Assembly: GCF_012843435.1 (NCBI RefSeq)
Contig: NZ_JABAFC010000035.1
Coordinates: forward strand, 1 to 40,317
Source of the DNA: Psychrobacillus sp. BL-248-WT-3
GTDB taxonomy: Bacteria; Bacillota; Bacilli; Bacillales_A; Planococcaceae
Direction: 5' to 3'
DNA: 40,317 bases
Part shown: piece by piece, positions 40,201-40,317 of the stretch
How the letters are laid out: each line of letters begins with the position of its first letter
Numbering within the stretch: the stretch's first letter is position 1
Translations under genes and position numbers: made by a program
The notes under the pieces: generated by a model
Told to the model about the DNA's origin: nothing
Databases searched by the model: none
What the model saw: only the letters and a program-made list of their open reading frames with translations

Positions 40201-40266
40201 ATGAAAGTTGCATTAATTGGTGACAGCTTAACTGAGGGACGAGGGAATGTAAAATATTTTGTGTAA
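40201..40266 (+). pseudogene. N-terminal stub of a GDSL/SGNH hydrolase
   Basis: The frame reads MKVALIGDSLTEGRGNVKYF, V, stop. IGDSLTEG is block I of SGNH esterases, with the catalytic serine, and the following residues still resemble the family. Reading then ends at codon 22, where ~180 residues would be expected. The remaining 50 bases of the window do not continue the protein in any frame I checked. I read it as a truncated gene, translationally coupled to the TetR gene. Confidence 0.65.
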
Positions 40267-40317
40267 ATGTATTACTATCTTTATTCTAAACACATACTTA
40301 CTTTATCCGTTAAGGGG

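Noticed and set aside
48-40269. 13-bp sequence shared in inverted orientation near both window ends (48-60 and 40257-40269)
   Set aside because: AT-rich and short (TTTTGTGTAAATG), with only loose extension; no transposase or target duplication. Chance similarity or a common gene-edge motif is more likely than a 40-kb element.

Overview
The window looks like about 40 kb of chromosome from a low-GC, endospore-former-type Firmicute (Bacillales). A Planococcaceae-like host (Psychrobacillus, Lysinibacillus or Sporosarcina type) is my inference. It rests on the AT-rich base composition, strong AGGAGG-type ribosome sites, frequent GTG/TTG starts, a LiaFSR envelope-stress operon, a T-box, TPP and cobalamin riboswitches and a ykoFEDC thiamine-precursor operon. 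I see no rRNA, tRNA, CRISPR array, intact insertion sequence or prophage.

Layout. 1-1,276: the 5' tip of an off-window gene, a 21-bp-phased repeat patch, and a NERD-domain gene. 1,287-2,348: a short divergent promoter region and a DinB-like gene plus a FlaR-like P-loop ATPase. The NERD and DinB genes both seem to lack an NTG start and to begin at ATA (or ATT). 2,393-12,818 is an envelope block. It holds a leftward liaI-liaH-liaF-liaS-liaR operon, and a divergent metallophosphoesterase-DedA-UppP operon for undecaprenyl-phosphate recycling. It also holds an OmpR-type two-component system divergent from a DUF418 membrane protein, with a CiaR-like direct repeat between them. A small remnant of a second uppP 3' end closes this block. 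12,892-14,647: a T-box (probably Tyr) controlling an NhaC-family transporter. 14,669-15,730: two tandem DUF2569 membrane proteins. 15,889-19,942: a class I ribonucleotide reductase operon (alpha, flavodoxin, beta) behind paired NrdR-like boxes and a cobalamin riboswitch with its own terminator.

20,146-22,230: small accessory genes (RibD/DHFR-like reductase, unknown protein, lipoprotein-type signal peptidase-like protein, DUF4260). 22,303-26,319: a TetR regulator divergent from an RND exporter, with a palindrome inside the promoter. 26,387-27,361: VOC and DUF1697 proteins. 27,453-29,339: an apparently self-regulated XRE / small membrane protein / membrane-anchored serine hydrolase operon. 29,383-32,832: ykoFEDC behind a TPP riboswitch. 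32,987-33,946: a 2-hydroxyacid dehydrogenase. 34,291-37,582: a glycine betaine/proline-type ABC transporter (binding protein, permease, ATPase). Its mRNA leader appears to begin with a 15-nt arm that pairs perfectly about 80 nt downstream. 37,757-40,266: small membrane proteins and a lipoprotein, a GNAT acetyltransferase, a TetR regulator, and a 21-codon stub of a GDSL hydrolase.

The best candidates for undescribed biology are the structured leader of the betaine transporter, the adjacent ATA-start genes, the flavodoxin inside the doubly regulated RNR operon, the CiaR-like site beside the two-component system, and the XRE/serine-hydrolase operon. All functional statements come from motif reading by eye; no database search was run.
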